A DNA stretch of 64,000 nucleotides from Pseudomonadota bacterium (GCA_026388275.1 JAPLKB010000020.1:1-64000), one strand, 5' to 3'. Positions 25,628 through 35,440 are shown, numbered from the stretch's first letter. Numbers and translations: made by a program. The notes: generated by a model from the letters alone, not told the origin.

Positions 25628-26443
25628 ATGAAGATAGCAGGCATTCAATTTGCGTGTTCTGAGGATAAAGAGGAAAATATTAATAAGGCTCTGAAAATCA
25701 TGGATGTAGCCCTGAAAGAAGGTGCACGGATCATATGTTTTCAGGAAATGTTCAACCAGCATTGGTTTCCCAAGGGAAGAGATGAAAAAGCTTTCCTGTT
25801 AGCCGATGATATAAGAAATAAAATTGTTGGTACTTTCAGGAAGAAGGCGAAAGCCTCAGATTCCGTAATCCTGCTGCCCATATTCGAAAAGCATACGTCG
25901 CATTTTTATAATAGTTGTGTAATTATAGATGCTGACGGTAAGACATCCGGAGTATACAGAAAAATTCATATTCCTGATATACCGCTATGGGAAGAGAAAT
26001 ATTATTTTTCTCCAGGCAAAAAAGGATTGCCCGTCTTTGACACAAAGTATGGAAGACTTGGAGTTCAAATCTCCTGGGACAACCTGTATCCCGAGAGTAC
26101 ACGAGTCCTTGCTTTGAAAGGCGCTGAAATAGTTTTTTCACCCACTGCGTGCGCTTTCAAGACCCAGCATATATGGCAGACGGTTATTTCAGGAAATGCT
26201 ATAATGAATGGTTTGTATATTATGAGAGTAAACAGGGTAGGAAGCGAGAATGACCTTGATTTCTACGGGATGAGTTTTTGTGTGAATCCGGAGGGAGAAT
26301 TGATAGGGGGGCCGACTGGGGCGGTTGACAGTATCCTTTTGGCAGATATTGACTTTGAATATCTGAAACATATCCGGAGAGAGTGGCCGCTGATGAAAGA
26401 AAGAAAGCCTAAATTTTATAAGGAGATTATAAAGGAGATATAA
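25628..26443 (+). CDS. Nitrilase-superfamily protein with Ser in place of the catalytic Cys
   Basis: 271 residues with the carbon-nitrogen hydrolase pattern: catalytic Glu40 (ICFQEMF), Lys112 (VYRKIHIPD), and the nucleophile segment LGVQISWDNLYPE. Family members read ICWD here; this one has Ser149 (codon TCC). By known mechanism the Cys attacks the amide or nitrile, so this protein should be poor or inactive as an amidase unless Ser can serve. The rest resembles N-carbamoylputrescine amidase-like branches. It overlaps the next small gene by one base, within an argS-containing run. Confidence 0.85.
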   Translation: MKIAGIQFACSEDKEENINKALKIMDVALKEGARIICFQEMFNQHWFPKGRDEKAFLLADDIRNKIVGTFRKKAKASDSVILLPIFEKHTSHFYNSCVIIDADGKTSGVYRKIHIPDIPLWEEKYYFSPGKKGLPVFDTKYGRLGVQISWDNLYPESTRVLALKGAEIVFSPTACAFKTQHIWQTVISGNAIMNGLYIMRVNRVGSENDLDFYGMSFCVNPEGELIGGPTGAVDSILLADIDFEYLKHIRREWPLMKERKPKFYKEIIKEI

Positions 26444-26616
26444 TGGCTAACGAACCTTCACTCTGCATAATCTGTGCATGGAGAGAGAATTGTCAGAAAA
26501 AGTTTTTAAAAAGTAAGGATGTAACGTTAAGATGTCCTGATTTTACAAAGGATCTTTCTATTAAGAATACGGAGACACCGGATGATAAGAAAACGGGTAG
26601 TGGAGATAATAAATGA
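26443..26616 (+). CDS. Small Cys-rich protein overlapping argS (57 aa)
   Basis: ATG at 26443 follows AAAGGAGATATA. The product, starting MANEPSLCIICAWRENCQKKF, has Cys8, Cys11, Cys17 and a fourth Cys at residue 31 (RCPDF), a plausible metal or Fe-S site. It overlaps the argS start by 35 bases in another frame. I have the impression that similar proteins precede argS in related bacteria, but cannot confirm that here. The function is unknown. Confidence 0.7.
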   Translation: MANEPSLCIICAWRENCQKKFLKSKDVTLRCPDFTKDLSIKNTETPDDKKTGSGDNK

Positions 26617-28291
26617 GGCCTGTGATATATGTAAAACTGAAGGTATTTTACCTTACGATGTTAAAACAGAGCCTATTATAGAAATTCCCAGAGAAGAAGA
26701 GTTTGGCGATTATTCCACAAACATTGCCTTTTTATTAGCCCCTAAAATCAGAAAAAGCCCTCAGGATATTGCAAAAATTCTCATCGGCCGTATGCATTTT
26801 GGTGATGTATGTAATAAGGTCGAACTTGCAGGGAAAGGGTTTATAAATTTTTATATAAAAGATGAAATATGGCGGCAGGCACTATCGGAGATATTCAACA
26901 ATGGACTGGAGGCCTCCATGCCCGACGTTGGGAAAGGCAAAAAAGTCCTTATGGAGTTTGTGAGTTCCAACCCTACAGGGCCCCTTCATATAGGGCACGG
27001 AAGGGGAGCTGCTGTAGGCGATGTGCTTGCAAACATACTAAAGAAAACCGGTTACAACGTTGTAAAGGAATATTATGTGAATGATGCGGGTAAACAGATA
27101 GATACGCTCGGTGAATCGACCTACGCACGGTGGAGAGAGCTGAAAGGTGAGGATGTTGTATTTGAAGACAGTTTTTATAAGGGTGCGTACGTTAAGGATA
27201 TTGCAGCCGATGCAATCAAGCAGGGGTTAATTATTCCTGAAGATAGAAAAGAGGCCATAGATTTTTTTGCAAAATTTGCCGGTGATACGGTCCTGGATGG
27301 TATCAAGAGTGACCTTGAGAGCTTCGGTGTTTTTTTCGACAACTATTTCAGTGAGACAACCCTGCACAGGAACGGAATTGTCGAAGCGACCCTGGAATCA
27401 CTCAAAACAAAGGGCTATGCGTATGAGCAGGAAGGAGCGCTTTGGTTCAAGACGAGCCTTTTTGAGAAGGATGAGGACAGAGTATTGATTAAGTCTGATG
27501 GCGAGAAGACATACTTTGCTTCAGATATTGCCTATCATAAAGACAAGTTCAACCGGTCCTTTGATATTCTCATAGATATATGGGGGTCTGATCACCACGG
27601 GTATATCCCGAGGATGAAGGCAGGCGTGGAAGCCACTGGGGGCCGCAAGGAAGATCTCAAGGTTCTCCTTATCCAGTTTGTTACTCTCCTTGAAGATGGA
27701 AAGCCGGTGGGTATGTCGACAAGATCAGGGCAGTTCACAACTCTCAGGGAGGTTCTTGATGAGGTAGGGAAGGATGCTGCCCGTTTTTTCTTTTTAATGC
27801 GTAAAAGCGATGCTCATCTTGAATTTGATCTTGATCTTGCGAAGAAAACATCAAGCGAAAATCCTGTATATTATGTTCAATATGCCTATGCAAGGATTGC
27901 AAGTATTTTCAGGAATGCTAAGGAAGACGGAATAGATATTGATTTTTTGAAGGCAAAAGCCAGGGAGCAGACAATAAATGGTGATGTGGCATTGGAAGGA
28001 GACGCTGTCAGGGTTGATCTTTTGACGGTTAAAGAGGAAATTGATTTGATCAAATCGATACTCCATCTCTATGATATCCTGGAGGGAAGTTCACGTAGTC
28101 TTGAACCGCATAGGATAACGTTTTATCTTATAGAACTTGTAAGTAAGTTTCACAGTTATTATAATAAGACGAGGATTTTAAAGAACGAGAAAGACCTGAC
28201 TATCGCAAGGCTGCTGCTTCTTTACATGCTGCAGTATGTGATTAAGTACGGGTTGGATATACTCGGCGTATCAACGCCTGAAAAAATGTAG
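26582..28291 (+). CDS. argS: Arginyl-tRNA synthetase
   Basis: 569 residues, class I synthetase. The N-terminal Add-1 domain is followed by VSSNPTGPLHIGHGRGAAVGD (HIGH motif), then GSDHHGYIPRMKAG, GMSTRSGQFTTLREVLDEVG (KMSKS counterpart) and a DALR anticodon-binding C-terminus. It charges tRNA-Arg. The upstream small gene overlaps its start. Confidence 0.97.
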   Translation: MIRKRVVEIINEACDICKTEGILPYDVKTEPIIEIPREEEFGDYSTNIAFLLAPKIRKSPQDIAKILIGRMHFGDVCNKVELAGKGFINFYIKDEIWRQALSEIFNNGLEASMPDVGKGKKVLMEFVSSNPTGPLHIGHGRGAAVGDVLANILKKTGYNVVKEYYVNDAGKQIDTLGESTYARWRELKGEDVVFEDSFYKGAYVKDIAADAIKQGLIIPEDRKEAIDFFAKFAGDTVLDGIKSDLESFGVFFDNYFSETTLHRNGIVEATLESLKTKGYAYEQEGALWFKTSLFEKDEDRVLIKSDGEKTYFASDIAYHKDKFNRSFDILIDIWGSDHHGYIPRMKAGVEATGGRKEDLKVLLIQFVTLLEDGKPVGMSTRSGQFTTLREVLDEVGKDAARFFFLMRKSDAHLEFDLDLAKKTSSENPVYYVQYAYARIASIFRNAKEDGIDIDFLKAKAREQTINGDVALEGDAVRVDLLTVKEEIDLIKSILHLYDILEGSSRSLEPHRITFYLIELVSKFHSYYNKTRILKNEKDLTIARLLLLYMLQYVIKYGLDILGVSTPEKM

Positions 28292-28328
28292 GAATCTGTG
28301 AAAAAGTAAAGAAAGTAAAAGGTGAAAA

Positions 28329-28988
28329 GTGAAAAATACAAAAGACATAAACATGGAAGCAATAAAAGGAAAAACTAAGAGTAAAACCAGGGAATATGTT
28401 GAATCATTAATTATTGCAGCAATTATAGCATTTTTTGTGAGAAGTTTTTTTGTTCAGGCATTCAGGATACCCTCAAGCTCTATGGAGCCTACACTCCTTA
28501 TTGGTGACCATCTTCTTGTAAATAGGTTAAGCTATGTGATGAAGATTCCTTTCACGGATAAAGTAATCTTTAGTCTTGGAGATCCAAAAAAGGGGGATAT
28601 AGTGGTCTTTCGTTATCCCATTGACCCGGACAAGGATTTTATTAAGAGGGTCATGGCAACCGAAGGTGATAATATATCTATCAAGGATAAAGTCATCTAT
28701 ATAAATGGAAAAAGGATAGAAGACAAATGGGGGCATTACATAGACAACATAATACTGCCTGAACATGTTAACCCGAGAGATAATTTTGGACCATACAAAG
28801 TGCCTAAGAATTCCTACTTTGTTATGGGCGACAACAGAGACAGAAGTCTTGACAGCAGATACTGGGGTGTTGTCACTAAAGATCATCTTGTAGGGAGGGC
28901 GCTTATATTGTATTTTTCCTGGAATGTAAAGCCTGACAATGCGCTTGGATTCATAAGGTGGTCGAGGATTGGGAATCTTATACGATAA
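28329..28988 (+). CDS. lepB: Signal peptidase I
   Basis: 219 residues. A single N-terminal membrane helix leads to FRIPSSSMEPTLLIGDHLLVNR (catalytic Ser), then FIKRVMATEGDNISI (catalytic Lys) and MGDNRDRSLDSRYWG. It cleaves Sec signal peptides at the outer face of the inner membrane. Start is GTG 28329 after AAAGGTG; ATG 28353 is an alternative. Encoded 37 bp after argS. Confidence 0.93.
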   Translation: MKNTKDINMEAIKGKTKSKTREYVESLIIAAIIAFFVRSFFVQAFRIPSSSMEPTLLIGDHLLVNRLSYVMKIPFTDKVIFSLGDPKKGDIVVFRYPIDPDKDFIKRVMATEGDNISIKDKVIYINGKRIEDKWGHYIDNIILPEHVNPRDNFGPYKVPKNSYFVMGDNRDRSLDSRYWGVVTKDHLVGRALILYFSWNVKPDNALGFIRWSRIGNLIR

Positions 28989-29007
28989 TAGATTTTAAAA
29001 GGCTTGT

Positions 29008-30687
29008 ATGTTATTATCAGGTATTATGAGAAAACTCTTTATTTATGTGCTCATGTTGTTTATCCCCTTCTCCCTGCTTGCAAGTGATTACTCTTCGTCC
29101 ATACTCTTTTTTTTAAAGGGATACAGAAGCGAAACAAGGGGCCAGTCTGAAGATGCCATAAATTATTATAAGTCTGCTCTTCGTCTTAACCCCGATTCTT
29201 CCTATATCAGATCGGAGCTATCTTTTTCGTATATCAAGAAAAGCGAACTTGACAATGCACAAAAGCTGCTTGAGGAAGCAATTGTCCTGAATGAAAAGAA
29301 TCGTACCGCCCTTATTTTGCTTGGAGGTGTCTACTCTGCGAAGGGGCTGCTCGGCAAGGCAAAGACAATGTATGAAAAATGTATTGCCATCAATGCTGAG
29401 GATACAGAAGCCTATCTGCACCTGGGTTCTTTGTATATATCTGAGAAGAATCATGATGAAGCTGTTAAAGTATATGAAAAAATAATATCCTATGATAATG
29501 ACAATATCATAACACTTTATTATATCGGCAGGTTAAAAGCTGAATTAAAGGATTATGAAGAAGCAAAAAAATATTACAGCAGGGTCATTGAGCTAAAATC
29601 TAATTTTGAGCCTGCATTTTTCGATCTTGGTCTTATTTATGAGATTGAGAATAATAATGCTAAAGCTATGGAGTATTATCAAAAAATTATTGCTTTTGAC
29701 CCCCTCAATAAAAAAGCGAGGACAAAAATTGCAAATATTTTTGTCAGGGAAAAAGAATATGATAAGGCTATTCATGAATTTGAAAAAATGTCTGACATGG
29801 ACAGGGAAGATCTTTCTGTAAGGGGCAAAATAGGTCTGCTGCATCTTGAAAAAGGTAGATATGATGAAGCAATAAGAGAATTCAACATATTACTTGCATC
29901 ATCGCCAAAAAACAATATGATCAGGTTGTATCTTGCCTATGCATTGAAAGAAAAAGGCGATATGAAGAGTTCTATTGATGAATTGGCAAAGATAGACCCT
30001 GGCTCAGAGGAATTTAATAGTGCAATAAAGACCATGACCTTGCTGTATATTAAAACAGGTTTGGTTGAAGAGGGAATAAATAAATTTAAGGACTATCTGG
30101 AAAGCAAAAAAGACAATATTGACCTTTATGTAATGTTGTCTGCCCTTTATGAAGAAAAGTCGGATTACAAAAAGAGTATTGAAGTCCTGGAAGAAGCAAA
30201 TAGACGTGATCCGAAAAATATTGAGCTTCTTTATCAGATCGGAATAGTATATGAGAAGAGCGGGAATACTGATAAAGCATTGCTATATATGGAAGAAACG
30301 CTGAAAATTGATCCTGATTACCCGAATGCCCTGAATTTCATAGGTTATACATGGGCAGATAAGGGCACTAACCTTGACAAAGCTGAGGAGATGATAAGAA
30401 AGGCACTTGCAAAAAAGCCCGACGATGGATATATCATGGACAGCATAGGCTGGGTATATTATAAAAAGGGTGATTACAAGAAAGCCCTTGATGAATTATT
30501 AAAGGCACATCAGAAGCTGCCTGATGACCCGACCATTACCGAGCATCTCGGTGAAGCCTATACAAGTATGAAAGATTACGACAGGGCAAAGGAGTATTTT
30601 GAAAAATCCATGAAACTGGAAAGCAAAGAGGAAAAGAAAAAGGCAATTGAGAAGAAGATAAAGGCAATAGAAGAAAAAAGAAAGTGA
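29008..30687 (+). CDS. Secreted/periplasmic tetratricopeptide-repeat protein
   Basis: 559 residues: a signal peptide (KLFIYVLMLFIPFSLLA) then about a dozen TPR units throughout, for example EAYLHLGSLYISEKNHDEAVKVYEKI and GYIMDSIGWVYYKKGDYKKALDELLKA. It ends in a charged helix. TPR arrays hold protein partners; many such proteins with a downstream lipoprotein act in envelope assembly. Start 29008 follows AAAAGG; ATG 29026 would also fit. The next gene starts within its stop (GTGA). Confidence 0.85.
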   Translation: MLLSGIMRKLFIYVLMLFIPFSLLASDYSSSILFFLKGYRSETRGQSEDAINYYKSALRLNPDSSYIRSELSFSYIKKSELDNAQKLLEEAIVLNEKNRTALILLGGVYSAKGLLGKAKTMYEKCIAINAEDTEAYLHLGSLYISEKNHDEAVKVYEKIISYDNDNIITLYYIGRLKAELKDYEEAKKYYSRVIELKSNFEPAFFDLGLIYEIENNNAKAMEYYQKIIAFDPLNKKARTKIANIFVREKEYDKAIHEFEKMSDMDREDLSVRGKIGLLHLEKGRYDEAIREFNILLASSPKNNMIRLYLAYALKEKGDMKSSIDELAKIDPGSEEFNSAIKTMTLLYIKTGLVEEGINKFKDYLESKKDNIDLYVMLSALYEEKSDYKKSIEVLEEANRRDPKNIELLYQIGIVYEKSGNTDKALLYMEETLKIDPDYPNALNFIGYTWADKGTNLDKAEEMIRKALAKKPDDGYIMDSIGWVYYKKGDYKKALDELLKAHQKLPDDPTITEHLGEAYTSMKDYDRAKEYFEKSMKLESKEEKKKAIEKKIKAIEEKRK

Positions 30688-31202
30688 AAAAAACATTCAT
30701 AGTTTTTTGTTTTTTTATTCTGCTTTCATCCTGTGCATTATTTCCCCGAAAAACACATATAATATGGCCTGAAAAAATAGAGTATCTGGAGGCGCTTTGC
30801 GATATTGATATTTCCTGGAGGGATATGAAATATTCAGGCTCCATGTCTTTAAAAATGAAACACCCCGATAGGCTGCAGTTCGAGGTTTACGGACCCTTTG
30901 GGGAAACAGTTGTCTATCTTGCCAAGAACAGGGATAAATTCTCATTTGTAAGCAGTGACGAAAAATTCAGTAATGAAAAAATGTTTGAAGAAAGATTTGG
31001 AATTAAACTCAATGAATTTATAGATGATATATCTTTTATGAATTATCGGAAAGAAGGCCGGGAAAGCGTTTACTTTAAAAGGGAAAATTATGTGGTTATA
31101 TACCGGCTCGACAATACTGAAAATAGTATATGCTGGAAGGGCAAGGATGGTAGTATTTGTATGAACTTCCTTGAAGCTGTTTTTGATGAAAAAGAGCAAT
31201 AG
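30684..31202 (+). CDS. Lipoprotein, LolB-like
   Basis: 172 residues. MKKTFIVFCFFILLSSC is a lipoprotein signal with lipobox Cys17. The rest, with YSGSMSLKMKHPDRLQFEVYGPFGETVVYL, suggests the half-barrel fold seen in LolA/LolB and the DUF4292 group. It might insert lipoproteins in the outer membrane. It overlaps the TPR gene by four bases, so the pair is probably functionally linked. The LolB link is structural guesswork from pattern. Confidence 0.6.
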   Translation: MKKTFIVFCFFILLSSCALFPRKTHIIWPEKIEYLEALCDIDISWRDMKYSGSMSLKMKHPDRLQFEVYGPFGETVVYLAKNRDKFSFVSSDEKFSNEKMFEERFGIKLNEFIDDISFMNYRKEGRESVYFKRENYVVIYRLDNTENSICWKGKDGSICMNFLEAVFDEKEQ

Positions 31203-31327
31203 GGATTTTATGCAGATTTATTTATGTTAATTACCGGAGGTTAAGGGCGTGTTCCTTTTTACCTGATGCCGGATAGATCGTTGTATCGAAAACTATTCAA
31301 AATAAACCTGGTCGTGGAGAATATGTT

Positions 31328-32395
31328 GTGGAAAAGGTAGTGGCAGAAAGATGTGATTCCTACGATATTAAAATGCTGAAGGATTTTTTCCACACAGGCT
31401 TTATGGAAGTAGGTTTTAAGGCGTCACGCCAAAGGGTTCTGCTCAAACCTAATCTTTTAAGCGGGAAATCACTGGAAAAAGCCGTAACTACCCGGCCGGA
31501 ATTTGTAAGGGCTATATCTGAATTATTGCTGGACTCCTCATGTGATGTTTATATCGGGGATAGTCCGGGATATGAATCCACAGAAAAAGTCCTGTCAAAA
31601 TCAGGTATTATGGATGTGGTTAAAGATTGTGGTTTAAAGATACTCTCTTTTAATAAAAAGATTATAAAAAAATATCAGGGTATTTCCCCTTACCGAGAGT
31701 TTATTCTGGGCGAAGACCCCGATGATTTCGAAATAATTATCAACCTTCCCAAGCTAAAAACTCATGTAATGATGGGCCTTACTCTGGGAGTAAAAAACAC
31801 CTTTGGTTTTATTCATGGCCTTGATAAAGCAAAGTGGCACCTGAAGGCAGGAACGGATAAAGCAATCTTTGCCTCGATACTTATTGATATTCATAACATT
31901 GTGAAACCTGCAATAACGATTATTGACGGAATTATCGGCATGGATGGAGATGGACCAGGCAGCGGCAGGGTAAGAGATTTTGGGATAGTTGCTCTAAGTA
32001 AGAATGCATTCGCCCTTGATCGCTATGTAGAGCAACTTGCATGTGTACCATTTCCTCTTCCTATAACCTCAAAGGCTAGAGAATATGGTATGGTGCCCGA
32101 TTTTGAGACGATCTCAGTTAATGCTCCTGCATCCATATCGGATGGCTTTCAAATGCCGGGTACGATGGATACCAACTGGAATCTTCCCGATATGGCGAAG
32201 AAGGTGCTAAAAAACGTTTTTATAAAAAAACCGAAATTACAAAAAAGCATATGTAAGGGATGCGGGGTCTGTGAGCATGTGTGCCCAGCAGGTGCTCTTT
32301 CTGTTGTTGAAAAAACCGTGTTTTTTAATTACAAAAAGTGCATACGTTGTTACTGTTGCCAGGAGATGTGCACTGAGGGGGCAATCAGAGTTTAA
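31328..32395 (+). CDS. DUF362-domain protein with C-terminal 2[4Fe-4S] ferredoxin
   Basis: 355 residues. DUF362 hallmarks include RVLLKPNLLSG, DVYIGDSPGYEST, INLPKLKTHVMMGLTLGVKNTFGFI and GIIGMDGDGPGSG. The C-terminus has CKGCGVCEHVCP and CIRCYCCQEMC, two ferredoxin-type clusters. The family is widespread in anaerobes and thought to be redox related, but its reaction is not established. GTG start after GGAG. It lies 70 bp before nrfH, without obvious functional connection. Confidence 0.88.
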   Translation: MEKVVAERCDSYDIKMLKDFFHTGFMEVGFKASRQRVLLKPNLLSGKSLEKAVTTRPEFVRAISELLLDSSCDVYIGDSPGYESTEKVLSKSGIMDVVKDCGLKILSFNKKIIKKYQGISPYREFILGEDPDDFEIIINLPKLKTHVMMGLTLGVKNTFGFIHGLDKAKWHLKAGTDKAIFASILIDIHNIVKPAITIIDGIIGMDGDGPGSGRVRDFGIVALSKNAFALDRYVEQLACVPFPLPITSKAREYGMVPDFETISVNAPASISDGFQMPGTMDTNWNLPDMAKKVLKNVFIKKPKLQKSICKGCGVCEHVCPAGALSVVEKTVFFNYKKCIRCYCCQEMCTEGAIRV

Positions 32396-32465
32396 TCGTG
32401 TTGGGTAAATTTTCAAATATCAAGGGCTGATCCTGGTTTTATTCACCTGATCGAGGGAGGGAAAA

Positions 32466-32939
32466 GTGAGACCCATAGACAACCGCTGCCAATCGGGCAG
32501 ATTAATCATAGTCGCTGTTATTATAATAGGCATCCTGATTGCGGTATTCATGGCTATTGGCTATCACGGAGCGGGAAGCCCCCGCTTCTGCGTCACTTGC
32601 CACAGCATGGAACATGTTGGCAATCGCTGGCAACAATCCTACCATAAACAGTTTGCCTGTATCGAATGTCACCTGCCAAACAGTAATTTTATCGTCCAGG
32701 CTACCTACAAGGCCCGAGCCGGGCTCAACGACCTTTTCCATGAAACTTTGCGGACCTACCCGGCGGCAATCCTCATCTCGTCGGAAGGCAAGGGAATTGC
32801 TCAAGGAAATTGTCTCCGTTGTCATTATTCAACTATTGAAAACACGCCAATGGCCCGACAGGGAGGTGAATGCCTGAAATGCCACCACAATCTGGTTCAT
32901 GGACGAGGATTGGAAAAAGGAGGAATGAAAGTTGAGTAA
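32466..32939 (+). CDS. nrfH: Cytochrome c nitrite reductase small subunit
   Basis: 157 residues: one N-terminal membrane helix and four CxxCH haem sites (CVTCH, CIECH, CLRCH, CLKCH), as in NrfH of the NapC/NirT family. It takes electrons from menaquinol and feeds NrfA. GTG start after GAGGGAGGG. The stop overlaps the nrfA start by 8 bases. Confidence 0.93.
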   Translation: MRPIDNRCQSGRLIIVAVIIIGILIAVFMAIGYHGAGSPRFCVTCHSMEHVGNRWQQSYHKQFACIECHLPNSNFIVQATYKARAGLNDLFHETLRTYPAAILISSEGKGIAQGNCLRCHYSTIENTPMARQGGECLKCHHNLVHGRGLEKGGMKVE

Positions 32940-34212
32940 GAAAACAAAGCTATCGCTGCTGATACTTGGGATCGTGATCATTGTTTTTGTTGCTGTTGTC
33001 GTACAAGCTTTCCTTCATCAACCCAAATTGACGCTCAAGCTGGCGAAGATACCTGCCGGAGAGTACGATCCGGCAGTCTGGGGGAAATATTATCCCCTGG
33101 AATACAAAAGCTATATAAGAAACCTGGAAATGGCACCATCCCCAACAGGTTTTGGCGGCAGCGAAAAGATTGAAAAGTCTCTTAAAGAACCGGAAATCCT
33201 CATGAACTTCAAGGGAATGGCCTTCAGTAAGGAATACACTGAAGATCGGGGACACCCTTACGCCCTTGAAGATATTAAAAAAACGAAACGGATCACGCCG
33301 GCAAGCCCTGGCGCCTGTATGACTTGCAAAACAGCCAACCTCATCGACATTTACAGGGAGATGGGATGGAAATATGCCAAAATACCCCTTACCGAGCTTT
33401 TCCCAAAAATGAAGCATCCCATTGTGTGTGCAAACTGTCATGACCCGGCGACTATGAATCTCCGTGTCATCAATCCGGCTTTCATCGAAGCCATGCAGCG
33501 ACGAGGCGTTGATTTGCAGAAAGCGTCCCGTGAAGAGATGCGCAGCTATGTCTGCGGCCAGTGCCATGCAGAGTACTATTTCGAGCCTGAATCTAAGAAG
33601 GTTGTCTTCCCCTGGGACAAAGGTTTCCTGCCTGAACAGATGTATGCTTACTATAGCGGCACCCCTGCCGGGTTTGACCAGGACTGGCAGCACCCAGATT
33701 CACAGGCGAAGATGCTCAAGGCGCAACACCCGGACTTTGAAACCTGGACCAACGGTGTACATGGGAAATCCGGAGTCTCCTGTGCAGATTGCCACATGCC
33801 ATACATACGTGAAAACGGTCAAAAATACACATCCCACTGGGTAACCAGTCCCATGAAGCATACGAAGACCTCCTGCCAGACCTGTCACACCCAAGACGCA
33901 GTCTGGCTCCTGGATCGTGTCAGGATCATCCAGAACAATGTCTGGCAGTTGCAGCGAACAGCCGGACAGACCGTCGCACGGGCTCATGAGGTTATCGGCA
34001 AGGCAGGGGCCGTTGTCAGGGCTGATAAGGCACAACTCGACCAGGCGCGGGAACTGGCCCGAAAGGCTCAATGGTTCTGGGATATAGTGGCTGCCGAAAA
34101 TAGCATGGGTTTCCATAACCCTGACCAAGTTATGAACACTCTGGGCCGCTCCATCGACATGGCCCACCAGGCCATTGCCAAAGCCAACAAGGCGGCCGGA
34201 ACACAGTTTTGA
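32932..34212 (+). CDS. nrfA: Ammonia-forming cytochrome c nitrite reductase
   Basis: 426 residues with a signal/anchor helix and five haem sites: the active-site CMTCK (129-133) and four CxxCH (166, 208, 284 and 315). Tyr216 and His277 fit the catalytic Tyr and His. It reduces nitrite to ammonium with six electrons on the periplasmic side, attached to NrfH. It is shorter than the Escherichia coli enzyme (478 residues), as in several anaerobes. TTG start after AAAAGGAGG. Confidence 0.95.
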   Translation: MSKKTKLSLLILGIVIIVFVAVVVQAFLHQPKLTLKLAKIPAGEYDPAVWGKYYPLEYKSYIRNLEMAPSPTGFGGSEKIEKSLKEPEILMNFKGMAFSKEYTEDRGHPYALEDIKKTKRITPASPGACMTCKTANLIDIYREMGWKYAKIPLTELFPKMKHPIVCANCHDPATMNLRVINPAFIEAMQRRGVDLQKASREEMRSYVCGQCHAEYYFEPESKKVVFPWDKGFLPEQMYAYYSGTPAGFDQDWQHPDSQAKMLKAQHPDFETWTNGVHGKSGVSCADCHMPYIRENGQKYTSHWVTSPMKHTKTSCQTCHTQDAVWLLDRVRIIQNNVWQLQRTAGQTVARAHEVIGKAGAVVRADKAQLDQARELARKAQWFWDIVAAENSMGFHNPDQVMNTLGRSIDMAHQAIAKANKAAGTQF

Positions 34213-34531
34213 GGGAAGCATAGAGGGAAACCCTTGACATTTGAATTATTTGTTAAGACCGACTAAAAGTAATAGTGGCAAATACATTATACAACAACAA
34301 GTTGTCCAATAACTCAGTCCAGTCGCCAGCTTACAGCCGCGGCTGATTTTTTTTGGTTGAGCCTGTTTAAAAAGTAGATTTGAATAAATTATGCTTTAAT
34401 CCCGGATATATCATTTAGTTACGAGCCATAAAAAAATATCGAACTTTTTCTACAGGTTTGTTAGGATACAACGATACAAAAGAAAATTGACTATAATATG
34501 GAAAGGGAAGATTCCTTAAAGAGGTGGTCTA
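34213..34531. other. Intergenic stretch after nrfA
   Basis: 319 bases with no supported gene. A TATAAT at about 34492-34497 lies just before the next gene, but no good -35 is paired with it. No clear FNR- or Hcp-type palindrome was seen. Confidence 0.45.
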
Positions 34532-35440
34532 ATGAATAACGCCAAGCAAAATAACAAAGAGGCATGGATCAGGGGGCTTATTGAAGACTTTATCGAATCT
34601 TCCGAAAACACCCTTGGGAATAATGCCAACGACAAGGTCTTTGACGCACCTATTGTAGGATACGCCCGCGGAGACGATCCGATCTTTGATGAATTCAAAA
34701 AGGATATCGGCGTCTTCTACCTGACACCCCTGGAAGTATTTGAAAAAGTTTATTCCGGATCAGGGGTAAGACCTGATGAGTTGACCGTAATAAGCTGGAT
34801 ATTGCCGCATATAAAACAGACCAAAATGGATAACAGAAAAGAGAAAGCTTATCCTTCCGAGCGCTGGGCCAGAGGAAAAAAGTTTGGCATTCTCGTTAAC
34901 GTGAAGCTACAGAAACATCTGATAAAAACGCTCGGAGAAGCCGGTTACAAGGCCATGGCTCCCTGTGCTCCGTCCCACTGGTCGGAACAGATATCGGAAA
35001 AGTACGGCTATTCCTCGACCTGGTCTGAACGACACGCCGCATATGCCGCGGGACTCGGTACCTTCGGGCTCTGCGATGGGCTCATCACTCCTGCAGGTAA
35101 AGCAATGAGATGCGGGTCAATTGTAGCACAAATCACCATTTCTCCCACGAAGAGACCTTATAAAAAGCATACGGAATACTGTCTTTTTTTGACAGAAGGC
35201 GCCTGCGGCTTATGTATTAAAAGGTGCCCTGTAGGAGCCATTACAGAAAAAGGGCACGATAAGGTGAAATGCAGAGCCCACTGTGACGGAATTTGCACCG
35301 AGTATGCGAAGACGCACTTCAATATTGATATAAACGTCTGCGGACTCTGCCAAACAAAAGTACCATGTGAGTCGGGGATACCCGAGCAAAAGAGGGGGAA
35401 AGCAATGAAAAGGTATTCCAAAACCAGGAACAAAGTGTAA
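34532..35440 (+). CDS. QueG-like (epoxyqueuosine reductase-related) Fe-S protein
   Basis: 302 residues. It has WSERHAAYAAGLGTFGLCDGLITPAGKAMRCGSIV, as in QueG and reductive dehalogenase-like proteins, followed by a ferredoxin motif CGLCIKRCPVGAI and more C-terminal Cys (CGLCQTKVPC). True QueG binds cobalamin and reduces epoxyqueuosine in tRNA. This protein lacks the HEAT-repeat end, so the reaction is uncertain. AAGAGGTGG precedes the ATG. Stand-alone gene. Confidence 0.8.
   Translation: MNNAKQNNKEAWIRGLIEDFIESSENTLGNNANDKVFDAPIVGYARGDDPIFDEFKKDIGVFYLTPLEVFEKVYSGSGVRPDELTVISWILPHIKQTKMDNRKEKAYPSERWARGKKFGILVNVKLQKHLIKTLGEAGYKAMAPCAPSHWSEQISEKYGYSSTWSERHAAYAAGLGTFGLCDGLITPAGKAMRCGSIVAQITISPTKRPYKKHTEYCLFLTEGACGLCIKRCPVGAITEKGHDKVKCRAHCDGICTEYAKTHFNIDINVCGLCQTKVPCESGIPEQKRGKAMKRYSKTRNKV

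Noticed and set aside
24914-25762. 282-codon minus-strand frame across the end of ligase 2
   Set aside because: Covers conserved ligase coding sequence and a terminator palindrome; Cys/Phe-rich shadow.
33700-34221. 173-codon minus-strand frame opposite nrfA
   Set aside because: Antisense of the haem-binding coding region.
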